From Selaginella tamariscina (Eukaryota > Streptophyta > Lycopodiopsida > Selaginellales > Selaginellaceae): 64,000 bases of DNA. Below, piece by piece: positions 1 through 14,870 of the stretch. Under the pieces are notes generated by a model. The model was not told the DNA's origin and did no database searches. It saw only the letters and a list, made by a program, of their open reading frames with translations. A program made the translations under genes and the position numbers. How positions within the stretch are numbered: position 1 is the stretch's first letter; each line of letters begins with the position of its first letter. The stretch spans positions 1 to 64,000 of the forward strand of contig PUQB01000361.1 of the NCBI GenBank assembly GCA_003024785.1, in the 5' to 3' direction.

Positions 1-244
1 AACAAACTAATAACTGAACTTACATATAAAAGACTACAAGTAATTATATACACAACTTTAATGTAATTATATCGAATGACTCCCTAAGTAATGTTAATTT
101 TATATAGGGCTTTTGCACAATAATGCATAACAAGGTTACTAGTATTATATCTGTTATGCATTATTCTACACATTGCACAATTAAAATGTGTGGCGAATAG
201 GACATGGAACTTTTACAGGAAAAAAGAAAAAGAATATTCCAAAC

Positions 245-526
245 CTGATAGCAGGGTATGTGATGATTGTCGCAGCTGTCTTCGAAAGCGCCCCTAATGC
301 AAATGCAGAAAAAGCAGATATAACTACTGGGACAAGTCCCCTTTCTCGCTATGTGCGGGTTTCTGGTTTGACCGTCTCTTCACCAGCATTGCTTTCAACT
401 GCTCAAATAATGTATACTGCAGAATAAAGAAATGCATAAGTGTGTGTGTGTGTGCGTGTGTGAGAGCGAGAGAGATAATCAGGTTTGTCACAATATTGAG
501 TAACTTGTTTGTTTAATATGTGTATA

Positions 527-562
<36 letters not shown>

Positions 563-563
563 C

Positions 564-596
<33 letters not shown>

Positions 597-793
597 TGTC
601 TGTGAGCTGCAATGTACCTGAATAGCTGGATTTGAGACGAGAATGAGAGAAGCGCCGAGTCCATCATAGGCAGCTTTCCAGTCTCCACCAGTTAGTGTCT
701 CCCAAAGTCCCTTTGAATTTCCAAATGTGCTTGTTTGCATTTTAGCTGAAGCCGTATCTAGTGGCTAGGAAAAAACAAAGTTAGTTTCATCCC

Positions 794-848
<55 letters not shown>

Positions 849-1015
849 GTCAATGAAAATGCAGTCAAACCAACGATGAGCCTAATTAACTGATTAATCA
901 ATAATTTAACATTATGTTCTAATGTATGTACATGACACACAGAAGGATGTATTTTATTTCCCCATCCTATTCCAAAGGAACAAAGACACCAAAACAAAAA
1001 CACAAGGTGCGGTGT

Positions 1016-1054
<39 letters not shown>

Positions 1055-2264
1055 CGCATGTGAACACACACACCTGGGTTGTGATAGCAGTACAAGTGCC
1101 AGCAGCAGTTGCGATGAGAAGATTTGCAGCCGTGCCAAGATGCTTGGAGTTAGTACGTCTGAGGTAGAGCTGCTTGAAGTAGCTGTAGGCATAAAAATAG
1201 ATGAATTGGGAAATCACTGACTGCAGATTCTTTGTACCCAGTCCTTGGTACAGAGACAGTATTCGTTTTGATGCGATTGCTTCCCTCAATACATCCAGCA
1301 AAGACCTGCAAAAACACACAATAAACATAAGTCTCTCTCTCAGACACCCACATATACACGCGTGCGCACACATGCAAACGCTCACGCATGCACACAAGCA
1401 TCTGTCTCCGTAAACATGTATATATACATATATGCGTGTGTGTGTATGTGTGTCTATAGACACACACACACATATAACAATAAATACATTTATGTGTGCT
1501 ACACAGTTAGAGGGATAGAGTTTAACAAGCATTGTATAAATCCAAGTTTTAAGAAATGCCATTTCCAGTGCAATGCACACATGCATGAACTTACTGAATC
1601 ATCACTTATTTATATAGATGTACACACGCGGGCGCACGCACGCACGCACGCACACAGACACACAATCCTGAAACCACATAACTAATGGGAAAGTGCTTAA
1701 AGCGTTATTATTTAGATAGAAGTGGCAAAGATACATTGCTTGTACGTACACATATAATTAACTTACATCTGTCCACATGCATATATACTTGTAAATACAC
1801 ACACGCATCGTGCATACATCGTATACCAACAAAAGCATGACAATGACATTCTTCTCAGTAGAGTATGATTCAGCTTAATAAATGCCAAGTGTTTGCAACG
1901 TTTCTCATGCATACACACGCATGTGTGTGACATACACAGTAGAGTGAAATAAAAGAGAAGTAAATTCGAGTTGGTGGTAGTCCCTTTATAATTTGTTTGG
2001 ATAACCTCACTATATGTAAAATCTATGTACTTTAAAATAACAAGCACACACACGCACACACACACGTTGTCTTAAACCCAGAAAGAGAATAAGTGTAATA
2101 GACGTACACGTTGCGTGTTTAGAAAAATACCTGTATTTCCTTGAGTCGCCTTGAACCTCAGCCTGATACCTGGTCTTGCAAGTATCCAGAGGATACAAAA
2201 TCGTAGTACTGAGAAGACCTCCAAGAGCTCCCGATGTGGCCTCTGTCAAAGCTTTAAAATCCAT
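245..2264 (-). CDS. PNC1: Peroxisomal adenine nucleotide carrier (mitochondrial carrier family), 3' end outside the window
   Basis: ATP/AMP exchanger of the peroxisome membrane; in plants it supplies ATP for activating fatty acids before beta-oxidation. Exons read on the minus strand are 2264-2131, 1305-1074, 764-618 and 416-245, all with GT-AG borders and matching phases. The protein starts [16 protein letters not shown] and shows the two carrier signatures [14 protein letters not shown] and [10 protein letters not shown], plus [25 protein letters not shown] and TYPAIR, in the order known from Arabidopsis PNC1/PNC2. The last visible exon ends after TYPAIR at a good donor, so the remaining carrier repeat lies left of the window. 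In exon 4 the frame changes by one base (about 320-345) between YTLFEQLK and [17 protein letters not shown], leaving a stop in the first frame; an assembly deletion is the simplest reason. The first intron is full of GT and GA repeats. Confidence 0.9.
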
Positions 2265-2868
2265 GTTTCGATATTAGAAATCTTACGAATTCTCAGTGAT
2301 CGGCAATTTCTGACGAATCCAAGGAATTTCCTGACCTAATTGAAAATCCCCTGTTTTGCAGCTGAAATGCACAGTTTTCTACAGATTTTACTCAAGAACA
2401 AGGGAAAAATACCGATTTTTCTACAGATTTTTCACTGTTCTATGGATCGAGAACAAGAAATTCTCAAAATTCTACGTATTCTACCCGATCTCTCTGATCC
2501 TAAACCATCATCTCTGCCACGCCGTCGAGAGCATCTATAGATAGAAAGCAATTACAAACATACCTAGGGCCACGTGTTCGTCATTAAGAAATCCCAGCCG
2601 CTGATCACAACGACTAGGGTTCCACCACGTCACATCTCGGAGGCTCGATCAAGACCGTCAAACACAAGGTTTATACATTCATGCATAGAAAGGGATGGAT
2701 TAATGTTTAACATAGTTTACATTCTTCAAGTCATTGATAGCTAGATAATATCTATATGGAATCAACCTATCCCTTTCTATCAAATAATAAAGTATTTGTA
2801 TTCAGTTTAATAACTACGAAACATTGTAAGAAGCAACATTATAGTGAGTAGAAATCTAAGACTTGCGT
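2265..2868 (-). promoter_or_regulatory. 5' flank of the PNC-like carrier
   Basis: No gene is visible. A perfect G-box core CACGTG lies at 2571-2576, about 310 bases upstream of the carrier start codon, and an ACGT core follows near 2627. The segment 2270-2540 holds short imperfect repeats around TTCTACAGATTTT and is probably untranslated leader. Assigning these as regulatory sites is inference. Confidence 0.35.
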
Positions 2869-3367
2869 TTAATTTCTCGTCCCCGGACAGACCAAGTTCC
2901 CCCGGAGGTCTATTAGTAAACCTCGGTGGTGGAGATAATGAGCTCACTGCATCACACACAAGTGAGATAATCTACTGTACATTATAGAGATTCTTACCAT
3001 GGATGTTGCAGGTCGCGCTTGGATCGAATCCTACAATGCTACAAAGCTTGGGCAAATCCAGCATTCCTGCAGTGACATGATCACGGCTGACGTTCGAGGA
3101 AGACGAGGAAATCGCCTGCAGGCTGCACGCGCAGCTGGTGTTTAAGCTCACCACATTCTCGAGCCCGGTACAGCACTCGTCTGACGGCGTCTCCTGCTTG
3201 GCTTGGACATACGGAACACATGGGAAGAGCAGAGATTGCAGCTTACTGCAGTCTGGATTTGCCAAATCCGACGCTCCTCCCGTGAGGAATGTAGGCGATT
3301 CTGCTTCTTTTGTATGCTTGATCGTGAATGAAACTACTAAGAACAGTAAGATTGCCTTCTTCTTCAT
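2869..3367 (-). CDS. Non-specific lipid-transfer-like protein (eight-cysteine motif)
   Basis: Small secreted lipid-binding protein of the LTP/LTPG family, acting in the cell wall or at the plasma membrane. The start used is 3367 (MKKKAILLFLVV), an inner Met that gives a clean signal peptide; an upstream in-frame Met at 3427 would bury it. Exon 1 (3367-2998) carries all eight cysteines in the family order: C, C, CC, CxC (SCAC), C, C. It ends in phase 1 at a GTAAG donor. An 88-base intron leads to a possible exon 2 (2909-2869) adding DLRGNLVCPGTRN and a stop; the phase fits, but this exon is tentative. If correct, the protein is about 136 aa and lacks a GPI-type hydrophobic tail, unlike the LTPG at 16.25 kb. 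No indel is seen. Confidence 0.78.
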
Positions 3368-3441
3368 TCTCTCTCTCTTTGAAGAAACTAGGGTTCCTGA
3401 ACCATCTGAGATATAGTCAGAAGACAATAGTCTATCCTGTA

Positions 3442-3449
3442 TTTAAAAA
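3442..3449 (-). promoter_or_regulatory. TATA-like box of the LTP gene
   Basis: TTTAAATA on the minus strand, about 75 bases upstream of the chosen start codon at 3367; the spacing suits a TATA box with a short leader. Confidence 0.45.
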
Positions 3450-3492
3450 CCCTCAAATTCTCCTGTATGAATCCATGTGCATTTGAATGTGA

Positions 3493-3494
<2 letters not shown>

Positions 3495-3543
<49 letters not shown>
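3495..3543. repeat. (TA)n microsatellite
   Basis: Uninterrupted TA run of nearly 50 bases in the 3368-3900 intergenic space between the LTP promoter and the 3' end of the MORN gene. The rest of that gap is AT-rich and shows no gene. Confidence 0.95.
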
Positions 3544-3549
<6 letters not shown>

Positions 3550-3900
3550 GTGAGTATTCACACTTGGGTGTTAAGTGTTTAAACTTTAAACTAAGATGGC
3601 GGCCCTAATATATATGTAATGTCGTACAGTTTGTCACGTGACCAAAATATTTTCCGATGCCACGTTAGAAGGATTTTATTTCCACGTGTAAACCTGTTGC
3701 CACGGTGTATTTTTATGTACTTAATTAAAGGATGTAGAAGATATTATATATACCTACTAAGATTAATAATTAATTAATTAGAAATAGTATTTAAATTTCT
3801 TTTATTCTTATTAATACAAAAGACATTAAAATTAGATAAAAATACTTTAAGCAAATTCTTTCTTATATTTAAGTTGTGGGAATCGACCCTAAGACATCTA

Positions 3901-5358
<1,458 letters not shown>

Positions 5359-5487
5359 CACTGGTAGTTACATATGACAGAATATGTGGGAAGTCATGTT
5401 GACGGAATATTCCTCTGACAGAGATCGGATGAACGGAGATCGCCAGCAATTTTGGAACTAGGGTTTTGTGTTCTTCACTCTTTCGTC
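5359..5487. promoter_or_regulatory. Shared divergent promoter of RSPH1-like and TRS130
   Basis: Only 129 bases separate the start codon of the minus-strand MORN gene (5358) and that of plus-strand TRS130 (5488), so both leaders and promoters must fit or overlap here. No TATA box is evident. Confidence 0.6.
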
Positions 5488-8400
5488 ATGGCGGGATCGA
5501 CATGGTTGACGCAGTATCAAGCCATCAGGAGCTCAACGGAGACGCTCATTGCAGCAAGTAAGTCGGATTTCGTATGGCAGAAAATCTCTAGTTTTCATAG
5601 CGCTCCTATAAATCTGTAGTTTTTTATCGCTGTTCTTGCGTCGATCTAGCAGAAAATCGCTGTTTTGGTTTCATCATTCATTTTTCTAGATCATTTCTAG
5701 TCAGATTTGATTCATTTTACTGATATTTGCAGTTGAAGATGTGAGTGATCTATGGCCGGCAGTCCGTGAGCTCTTCGAAGCTCGCATTCCGCTAAGGAAG
5801 TCGCTGCTCAATAACAAGGCGCACAATGCAGTAGTGATCGAGAAGCTGCCCCTGGAGTATGTGCTAACTACGGATCCCCGTCTCAGGTCGCGGTTTCCAC
5901 TAGAGCAGTCGCCTTTTCTTTTCCGGCTTCCCTTTGCCACAATCCTCTTGGTTACATGCGATGTGGGTTTTACACTTATCATATATATACTATTTGACTC
6001 TATATATATAACGATGGATATGCAGATAATTAACGTGGATGGGTTCAATGCAGGATGTAGATGATTACAAGGGGATTTTGAAACCCAGGATCAAGTTGAT
6101 CTTACAGAACGACGAACGGGAGTGGTTTATTGTATTTATTTCTAAGACAAATCCGAATGATCCAACTGGGAAGCAGGCAAAGCGTATATACAGCAAGCTC
6201 GAAGTCGATTTTAGTAGCAAGAGGCGTGAAAGGTCTGTTATTTCTATTCATATGCAAGTACACACACATACGCACGCACGCATGTTTAGACACATGTGTG
6301 TATTGTATACATTGTACAAAATTGTCAAGAACTAGTCAATACACCTTTAACATTAGACTTTTAAAACCATTATAAATGTTGTAACAAGGTAATTAGATAT
6401 TTCTGTTAAATCTTTGCAGATGCTGCAAGCTCGATTTAGGTGCTATTTCAGACATGGCGGCATGGGAGGAAATTGAAACTCGTTTGAGCGAGTGTATACG
6501 CAATACTTTGGATCGTAGAATGCAATCCTACGATGAAGAAGTCCGGAGACAAAACGATAACCGTTCAGCTCCTGGGTGGAGCTTTACTAATCTCTTCATT
6601 GTAAAGGTATGCATTTGTACGTGTGTATATGTATACATTTACGTATATAGTGCAGGTACATCATACACATGTATATGGTTGCATAAGTATATATTTAAAT
6701 ATGTATATTATGTTCCATATCTGGGTGTGTATACACTATCTGTTGAAATGTACACAATATCGTGTATATATGAGAATGTACTTGTTATGACTGTTATAAA
6801 TTTACACAGGAGAGTTTGGCATTTATGTTTGAGCTTGCTTATCTGCACGAAGATGCACTCCGTGAATACGACGAGTTGGAGCAAACATATCTGGAAATAG
6901 GTATAGCAGAATGTTAATAGTTTAGTTTAATAGCATGTATCATAATAGTAGGAGGATGATATATATGATATGATATAGTAAAAATAATATCATGTATTAT
7001 GGATATTTACTAGTGGGACCTTTAATGCACATTTGCTCAAGCAGTGCATTTCTGATTTGCAGTAACTGGTCATGGCAGTGAATATATCAAAACAGAAGGA
7101 GTTTGGTGGAATGGATCCTGGAGATGACTGTGCTGCATTGCTTGAAGTTTCAAGAAAGCAATTTACACAATTTGTGGTGGATGATTATTTTCGCGAGTTC
7201 GACTTTCGACAGTATTTATTTGCTCATCAGGCCTCGGTATGATCTGATATTATACACTTCTTTTTTATATGATCATAGTATATGTATATATGGATCAGTA
7301 AGGCAACGATCTCGTTGATTTATGAATTTTACATGTACTATATATATATATATATTATATATATTATATATATATATATATGTGGTGTGTGTGTGTGTGT
7401 GTTGTGTGTGTGTGTGGTGTGTGTGTGTGTTAAATGTATAAGTAATCGTGGTTCTGCTATTTGCAGCTTTTGTTTAAGTTGAACCGTCCAATCGATGTGG
7501 CTGGAGGGGTTTTTTCTTCATTTTATCTTTCTCGAAGTTCCTCTTACAACGTGAGGTAAATTTTTGCAGCCTTTACTTGTGCTGTGTATGAGTCATATTT
7601 GATGAAACATGTGTAATACATACATGTAATACATACTATATTATATGCTACAGTATTAAGAAAATATATATTTATTACTTTTGCTATGAGCAGAAAGATT
7701 TGCCGTTTTGCATGAGGGAAGTGTGGGTGATAACCGCTTGTCTTTCACTTTCTAAAACAACAACCGAGCGTTTTACTCCTCGATCTGTTACTCCAGATGC
7801 CGAGAAAGAATTCTACCGTTTACAAGCAGATTTGAACTCTCTCGCGAGGACCAAGGTAATCTTATATTTATATATAAGTGATATATGTAGAGAGAGAGAG
7901 AGAGAGATCCTTTTACTCATCATTAACTCAATCTTGTTCAGCTTATGAGGCTAGCAGATATAATCGGTTATGGGCCCTTCATCGAGCGAACTCCTTGTAA
8001 CAGGTATTATGGGTTCTTTTTGTATTATATATAGGATTATACACATGTATCATACATATACGTACACATATATATGAGGATTTATGGTAATATTTTTCGT
8101 TTTTTCTAGTGCACTCCTTAGCATGTCACCTTGGCCAAAGCCATCGGTTTGGCCATCGGTTCCCCTGATTCTGCTGCCAGAATTCTTGCAAAAGAACAGG
8201 TACTGACTAACCATACGCAACATGTACTGTGTGTACATCGCATAGATGTGTATGATACACGTACAGAAACTGTGTTTAAGCAGGCCGTGCAAGAAAAATC
8301 GCTATCACTGAGTACACAATCGAGTCACTTGCGGCTGTCTCCTACAAGCCTCCTGCGTGATGCCAACCGGAGAAGAGCTTCTTTATCCGTTGGTAGCGCT

Positions 8401-11400
8401 TCAGAGTTTTTAGATAGCCGACCGTCCTTCAAAGAAAGTATGGACACACATTGAATTCTAAAACTATATTGTGTGTGTTTGAGAGAGAGAGATTCTTTCC
8501 ATTGCAGATAAGTATATTCAATATACAAATACACATTTGCGTATATACACTTATGCGTATTTATGTATCAGTTTGAATAGAGCATCAAATTGTTCTTGGC
8601 TTGCTTCTCTCTCTGTATAAGTTTTTTACCCACCTGTTATACGTTCTCTTGGCATTAAATTTTTCTTGGGTTCAGACACAAATAAAGGTCTTATATTATG
8701 TGTCTGTAACTTTATGTACCTGTAATATTTATTATTGTATTGTTTGCAGTGGGCCCACAGAACCACCACCATCACCGCAGATGAATTCTGTGCAAAGAAC
8801 TCTTTCGTCAAACGCACGTCCAGCCAGTCCTTCACAAGTCCAACTTCTAGGGCAAGCTTTGACAAGCCTATGAAGCTATCGGAGATACACGCTGCTGCTG
8901 AGAGTGAGCTTTACAAACTGCTGACTCACGAAGGTCTTCGAACAGCTTTGTCATCAGTGGAGGGCTTTGAGGTATACATACATGTATATTATAATAGCGT
9001 ATAAATAGGATTATAGAACGAAACAAAAGGACAGAATATATTTGGGGACTCAAAAATATACATGCGTCTGTATGCAGACATGTTTTGTGTTCTTATTTGT
9101 TTTATACTTACATTTGATTAACTTTTGCAGGACCTTTATCTAGAGTTAACACGGGCTGCAGCGGACAATTATCATAGGTCTCGTAAACGGCATGGTGTTG
9201 TCTTAGACGGCGAGTTAGCTGCAATATATCACAGGTAATCAATGTTTAAGCGACTTAATTTAATGTTTATTGCTTAATGAATGCTTTTCCTTGTTTAAGT
9301 GCGTCTAATTCAGTGTACTTGATTTCCCAGAACAAGTAAATTTGACTCCGCGGTGAAGTTATTTGAGAAGTTATGTGCTCTTTATTCGGGAGAGAGGTAC
9401 TTCATACACCATATGTTGAATAGTCCGCACACACACGTGTATATACGTACATACATACATACATACGTAGATAGTGTGTGAGTGATATTCATGTGTCATG
9501 TAGACGCTTGTACTTGTGGATATATAGAAGATCGGCATGCAACACACATACATCTGTACATATGTATGTTTGTGTTGCTATAATGTATATTTACAGACAT
9601 ACTTGCATATAGGCTCTATATAATAGTAAATAATACAATAATTTGCTTATTGTAGGTGGCACGCACTTCTTGCTGAAGTCCTCCCACGTCTTGCCGACTG
9701 CCAAAAGCAGCTTAACCAGCATGCTGGATTTTTATCTTCTTGCATTAAGCTGCTCTCATTGGACCATGGATTAGTACGTAAGTCATTTCAATTTATGCAG
9801 ACGAGACATTAAATATATTGTATATAAACTACAGCTTAATGATAAGAATTAATTCTAATTTCCCTAATTTCGTGTACCATATATGTATGATCGTATATAT
9901 TTATTATCTCTTAGAAAACTAATCACCAATGAACTCTTACCATATATATATACACATAATTTAATATACATGTATATGAGTAAATTCTTAGAACATTAAT
10001 GCACTGCTTAGCTCAATCGCAATTAATTAATTTATTTAACTTCATTTAGTGCTATTAATTATTATCTAATGATAATTTTCAAATAATAATAATTATTTTT
10101 AATGTTTAATAGCTGCTGCACAAAGGAATGCTCTACAAGCCGAGGTTGTGAGGCTTTCAGACACGGTTCCGGCTACAGTGGACGTGTCCGCATTGCTAAC
10201 GTTTTGTGGACAACCCGGGCCACCATTAGAGGTCTGTGAAGGGATCCATGTACACTTTCGGTTACAGTATGGAGCGGGTAATATTCAAGCGCATATGCAC
10301 GCATATATATATACTATATTGTGTGTATAATACGGATTCACAAACTAACTACGGACTAGTGATTTGTATTTAATATTTTTGTTTTCTATTTGTAGGTTTT
10401 CTGAGGAGATATCCTTAGAGTCACTGAGCATGACACTTAATGCAACCTCCGGCCCCGATGAAAGTGCTAAGGTATGTATTAGCTATATAGAATATACTTC
10501 CATGTGTGTACTAACCTTAAAGCCTAAACCAACGACGTATACAATGTATATACAGATGTGTGTATAGTTACTCTTGTGTCTAAATTTATGTATCTGGTTG
10601 TTTTCTTGTCTTGTGCGATTTTTTGATACATGAGTACTTGCGTGTGTTATATACAGTATACTTCTATATCTATTTGATACACATATACTCTTTCTTTGTG
10701 TGTTTTAATGCGCTCTCTCTCTCGACCTGTTGTTTGCAGGCTATAAAGAGTGTAGAAGCTCCTGTGTTGAAACCAGGAAAGAATACCATAGGTATGATAT
10801 CTCAGCCACAACGAGCTGGTTCGTATGTATTAGGATCATTGACTGGACAAATTGGTCAAGTAAAGCTTCGTTCTCATTCGTGTTGCACCATCAGTGCTTT
10901 TGCTTCTCCCGAGAATGACGATTATTTGAGTACAGAAAGACCTCTAAGACCCGTTCTCCAGGTATTAAATATTTGTAAAACATTTATTTAATATTGGTTC
11001 AACTCTAATAACACATACAAGTGCTAAAAAGATATATACACATTGTCGTATGTGGTGAACATTGTGAATTATACACCCCAGATGCACACATGTGCCTGTA
11101 TTATTATAACACACACATGTTTCATGTGATATATTGTGCTTCAAATAAACTATATATATATTCAGAAGGCGATCGAGAAAGGGATAATAGATAAGTATAC
11201 TAGTTTTGGTATACAGCGCATGTATAATATTTTTTTTGTTAGTAACTTATTGTATGGTAGTATAAGATCTAGGTATGTAAAGTAAGAGTATATACACGGT
11301 AGAAAAATACAATGAAGCACTTTACGTGCGTGTTGTGTGTGAGAGAGAGAGAGAGTTGAATAAGTAGCACTAAACATGTTTTATGTTGTTTAACAGGTTT

Positions 11401-11601
11401 CATTACCTAGACCACTTGTCGAAATAAATCCAGCAGCATCTAGCGGTCTCCTCATCGGTGAACCACAATGGTTGGGCCTTGTTATAAGGCCCATGGAATA
11501 TTCTCTTAAAGGGGCTATTCTACGTATTACCGCCTTGTCCGACCTCTCATTCTACGGGCCCCCACTTTGTCGTCTTCAACTGTAAGAACTACGATATGAG
11601 A

Positions 11602-11632
<31 letters not shown>

Positions 11633-14600
11633 GGTAACTTACGTACTTGTTACATATTTTACTGCATTAGTAGATAAATAAATAAATAAGTAAATGATTA
11701 TAAGTAAATATATGAGTAGATGATTATAATTCTTTGATTATATATGTATATATATATATATATATATGGTGGGCGTTTATCGTTTTAGTTATTTGCTTAT
11801 AGTGTTATATAAGTACATAATATTTACATAACACATTAATTCAAATCATGTTTAGTGATAATCGGCCAAAAGTGGAGAAATTGAGGACTGAGAATGGGAT
11901 TATCCCACCTGAAGATGAGAATATTATTGAGTTGAAGAATGGGAGTGTTGAACTTCCTGACTGGGCAAGTAGTGCTGTTTCGTAATGTGGTTACAAGTGC
12001 TAGCCAAGAGATCACGACAGTCTGGGTATGTGTGGACGTGTGTATATTTACATTATACAGTGATATTTAGCATAATATATACTGTAGTACAAAAATATGT
12101 ATATGATATATAGGTATTATATGTATACTATCTATGATAAGTACGCTATAACCACGCTATCAAATATAATAACTACATCATGTTAATATATTATGATATA
12201 TATCGAATGATTTATATACACGTAAGTATACAAGCCACTATAAATGCTTATGTTATTATAATATTCTTTATATAATTAGTTTATTTATTATAGTCTTCGG
12301 ATGATGAGTCAGTTCAGAGTGCCAGAAGCCTCCATGTTAAGCTTGAATTTGGGGAGACACGAACCCGTATATATGAGAGGTGAATTAAACTACTGTGTGT
12401 ATGTGTATGTGTGCGCGTGCGTGTGTGTGAGAGAGAGAGAGTCAGTCTATTCCGTTTTGTAAAAGCTGATTAATTTCACGATATATGCTAATACTAATCC
12501 TTACAGGAGCGTCACTATTATGTTTACAGAAGCCTTTAACGTCTCCACTCGTATGCTTGCAAAAAAAAATGCAGGAACGTATTTGTTACAGGTATGCTTC
12601 ATCGTGTTCGATAAAGTTGTGCCAGTAACAGTCATACCTCTGTAGCAGTGTGTTTTGTACATTACTATGATTCATTAAACTATATAGTAGATGCATATGC
12701 ACACGAATATAAATTTGTGTGTAGATCGGTGAATGTATACATGGCTGCGTATCTTACAGGCTATAATATAACAATCCTCATGCACACACACGTCCTGCCT
12801 GATTGCATGTGTGTGTGTGTGTGTGTTCTATGAGAGAGCTAATGTATGAAACTTTGTTTATGTACATATTTATATACTCTCAGGCTATTATATATGTTTT
12901 GTATATACGTCCCTAGTTTTAATATATTAATATAGATCAGACAATTAATACATACATACATACATACATATTTATTTATTTATACACCTTGTTTTAGCAG
13001 GTTACATTGGTTTCTCAAATAAATGCTGGTGTAACAATAACTGATGCTTCATTGAGTTTGCAAGATGGTTTCCTTCACATGGAAGATAACGATGGTAAAC
13101 AACATCCTTCATGGCTACTCCCAATTACAGTTTCTGGCAATGCTGAGTGTGCTCTTCTCTTTATTATCAAGTCTGATGATTACAAGACATAGGTGAGTTC
13201 ACCTTTACGCATTCAACATAACATACGTAAATAATATATAAATAATGTGTAAGTCTAGCCATTAAAGTATTAGAATCTTTAATTTGTAACAAGTTACATC
13301 TTAAAGTACTATAATCTCATTTATGTACACACGCCCGCGCACACGCGCACACACGTGTCATTCGGAATGATTCATAGGATATGTCTGTGTATGTGTGTCT
13401 TGTATTTTGCATTATTTTATTCAATAAACATGTCATATAAATTCACATGTGTCCGATTCCAATTATGATAAACATATAATAACGTGTTGCATTACAATAC
13501 GCATTATATATTATATTAGATATATAGATGTAGATATGTATGTGTGCGTGTTGCAGTTTTCTTTGAATATTAATGTATAATATACATAGATTAAAAAAGG
13601 TACGGAATTTACGTATGAAGTGCTATATATGGAAGTATATATGAGAAAATCAAATTTGAATGTGTATAAATAGTAATATATCGTTATTATTGAACATCTT
13701 AACAACGTTGTTTACCACCCTTATGCTAGATCTTCCAAATGGTGATTATGAAAAAAACACACGGAGTAGTCTGACAATTCGCTATAAGATATCCGAAAGC
13801 AGGCTTGGGTGCACGACCGCCTGTTGTTTACGAAGGTGACATAACATATAAGAGTATAAATTCTACTTTGATGTTTTTTTTTGCGTGCGTGTGTGTGTTC
13901 GATGTATTCATATACTACTTTTACATGTATTTGGTTCTCTCTCGCATTTTCCTTTATCCATCTACATACCATATATCAGACACATACATTCTTTTTTTGT
14001 AAATGTGTTTTATTATACAATTTACATAAGCTTGTATCTAACCGCATATCCATTTGCTTCATGTTAACCTATTACCTATAATGTCATGCACTCTGTAAAA
14101 CAAATGTTATCCTGAATGACAAAATTTTACTCGTTCTTGAAGGTGGGAACGAAGACCAGACGTTGGTGTTCACTGGCAGCTTCATGCTCCAGAGGCCTGT
14201 TTTGGATAGTCTAGTTGCTGTTGGCATGTTACCGGTTTCAAGTTCATCTCCACGCGTTGGACAACAAGTCATTCTTCAATGGAGAATAGAGAGGTACATA
14301 TTATTAGATTCGAAAAACGCTTCCTCTGCTTTTTATGCATTCATATGGGTGTACACACAAGATAATAAGTTACAACACTGATAATTTTCCTTGTGAGTCC
14401 AGGCTGAAGAAAGGTGTAGCGATACAGCGTGCAGACAAAGACAATAAGGTGACTGAGGTATGCTTACTGCCTTCTTTCGGGGAATATTGTGTGTGAACAT
14501 AAGTTTTCTTCAGAATATATGACAGTGCCCAAACTTGACATATAAAATGTATAATGTTATGTATAACCGACATACTTTGAACTTTAATCACTTTGCGTTA

Positions 14601-14870
14601 TACAGGAGGAGCTGGCGTATGAGATGAAAGCAAACGGTGAAACATGGATGATAGCAGGGAGGCGAAAAGGTACATACCCTATCCATACATACAGGTGCAA
14701 AAGTATTAGTCTCAGTTGCTTGTGTGCCTTTGGTAGCAGGGCATATTCATCCTCCATGTTTAGAGCTATGCCTTGTTAATCCAAGGCATATTAGCCTTAA
14801 TCCGCCTGGTCCACACTTGCTCTCTGTATTCCCACCATCACCTTGTTATTCCTTTTGTATTGCTAAGTGA
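5488..14870 (+). CDS. TRS130: TRAPPII complex subunit TRS130/TRAPPC10
   Basis: TRAPPII-specific tether and Rab-GEF subunit at the trans-Golgi network and cell plate (CLUB in Arabidopsis). Exons: 5488-5557, 5733-5962, 6054-6232, 6420-6606, 6810-6900, 7079-7236, 7467-7555, 7694-7855, 7942-8003, 8110-8199, 8284-8437, 8750-8971, 9131-9234, 9331-9396, 9656-9777, 10113-10277, 10396-10471, 10740-10961, 11397-11581, 11856-12025, 12294-12379, 12507-12591, 13001-13192, 13730-13835, 14143-14293, 14403-14457, 14606-14870. Total about 1,247 aa; Arabidopsis has about 1,260. Landmarks: NDEREWFIVF, FCMREVWVITACLS, PWPKPSVWPS, KRHGVVLDGE, PGSYVLG-type AGSYVLGSLTGQIGQ, LQRPVLD, WMIAGRRKG, CVPLVAG. Exon 6 uses the second of two nearby AGs (7078). 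Single-base shifts are needed in exons 7, 10, 11 and/or 12, 16, 20, 23, 24 and 27, mostly losses at short G or T runs; phases close when they are allowed for. Exon 2's donor (5963) is weak. Confidence 0.95.
7339..7430 (+). repeat. (TA)n then (GT)n repeat in a TRS130 intron
   Basis: TA run passing into interrupted GT repeats in the intron between exons 6 and 7. Smaller GT and GA runs occur in most other TRS130 introns. Confidence 0.9.

Noticed and set aside
403-740. Minus-strand frames rich in Thr-His, Lys and Ser-Leu
   Set aside because: They are translations of GT, GA and poly-T microsatellites in a PNC intron; the real exon in this interval is 764-618 in one frame only.
954-1586. A 210-codon minus-strand frame starting in CA/GT repeats
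   Set aside because: Only the part matching 1305-1074 is an exon of the carrier; the rest is intron repeat read through.
14670-14694. A 25-base intron with GT...AG ends in the last part of TRS130
   Set aside because: Too short for plant splicing. Reading straight through gives residues (GTYPIHTY) aligned with the Arabidopsis protein, so a one-base gain in a single exon is more likely.
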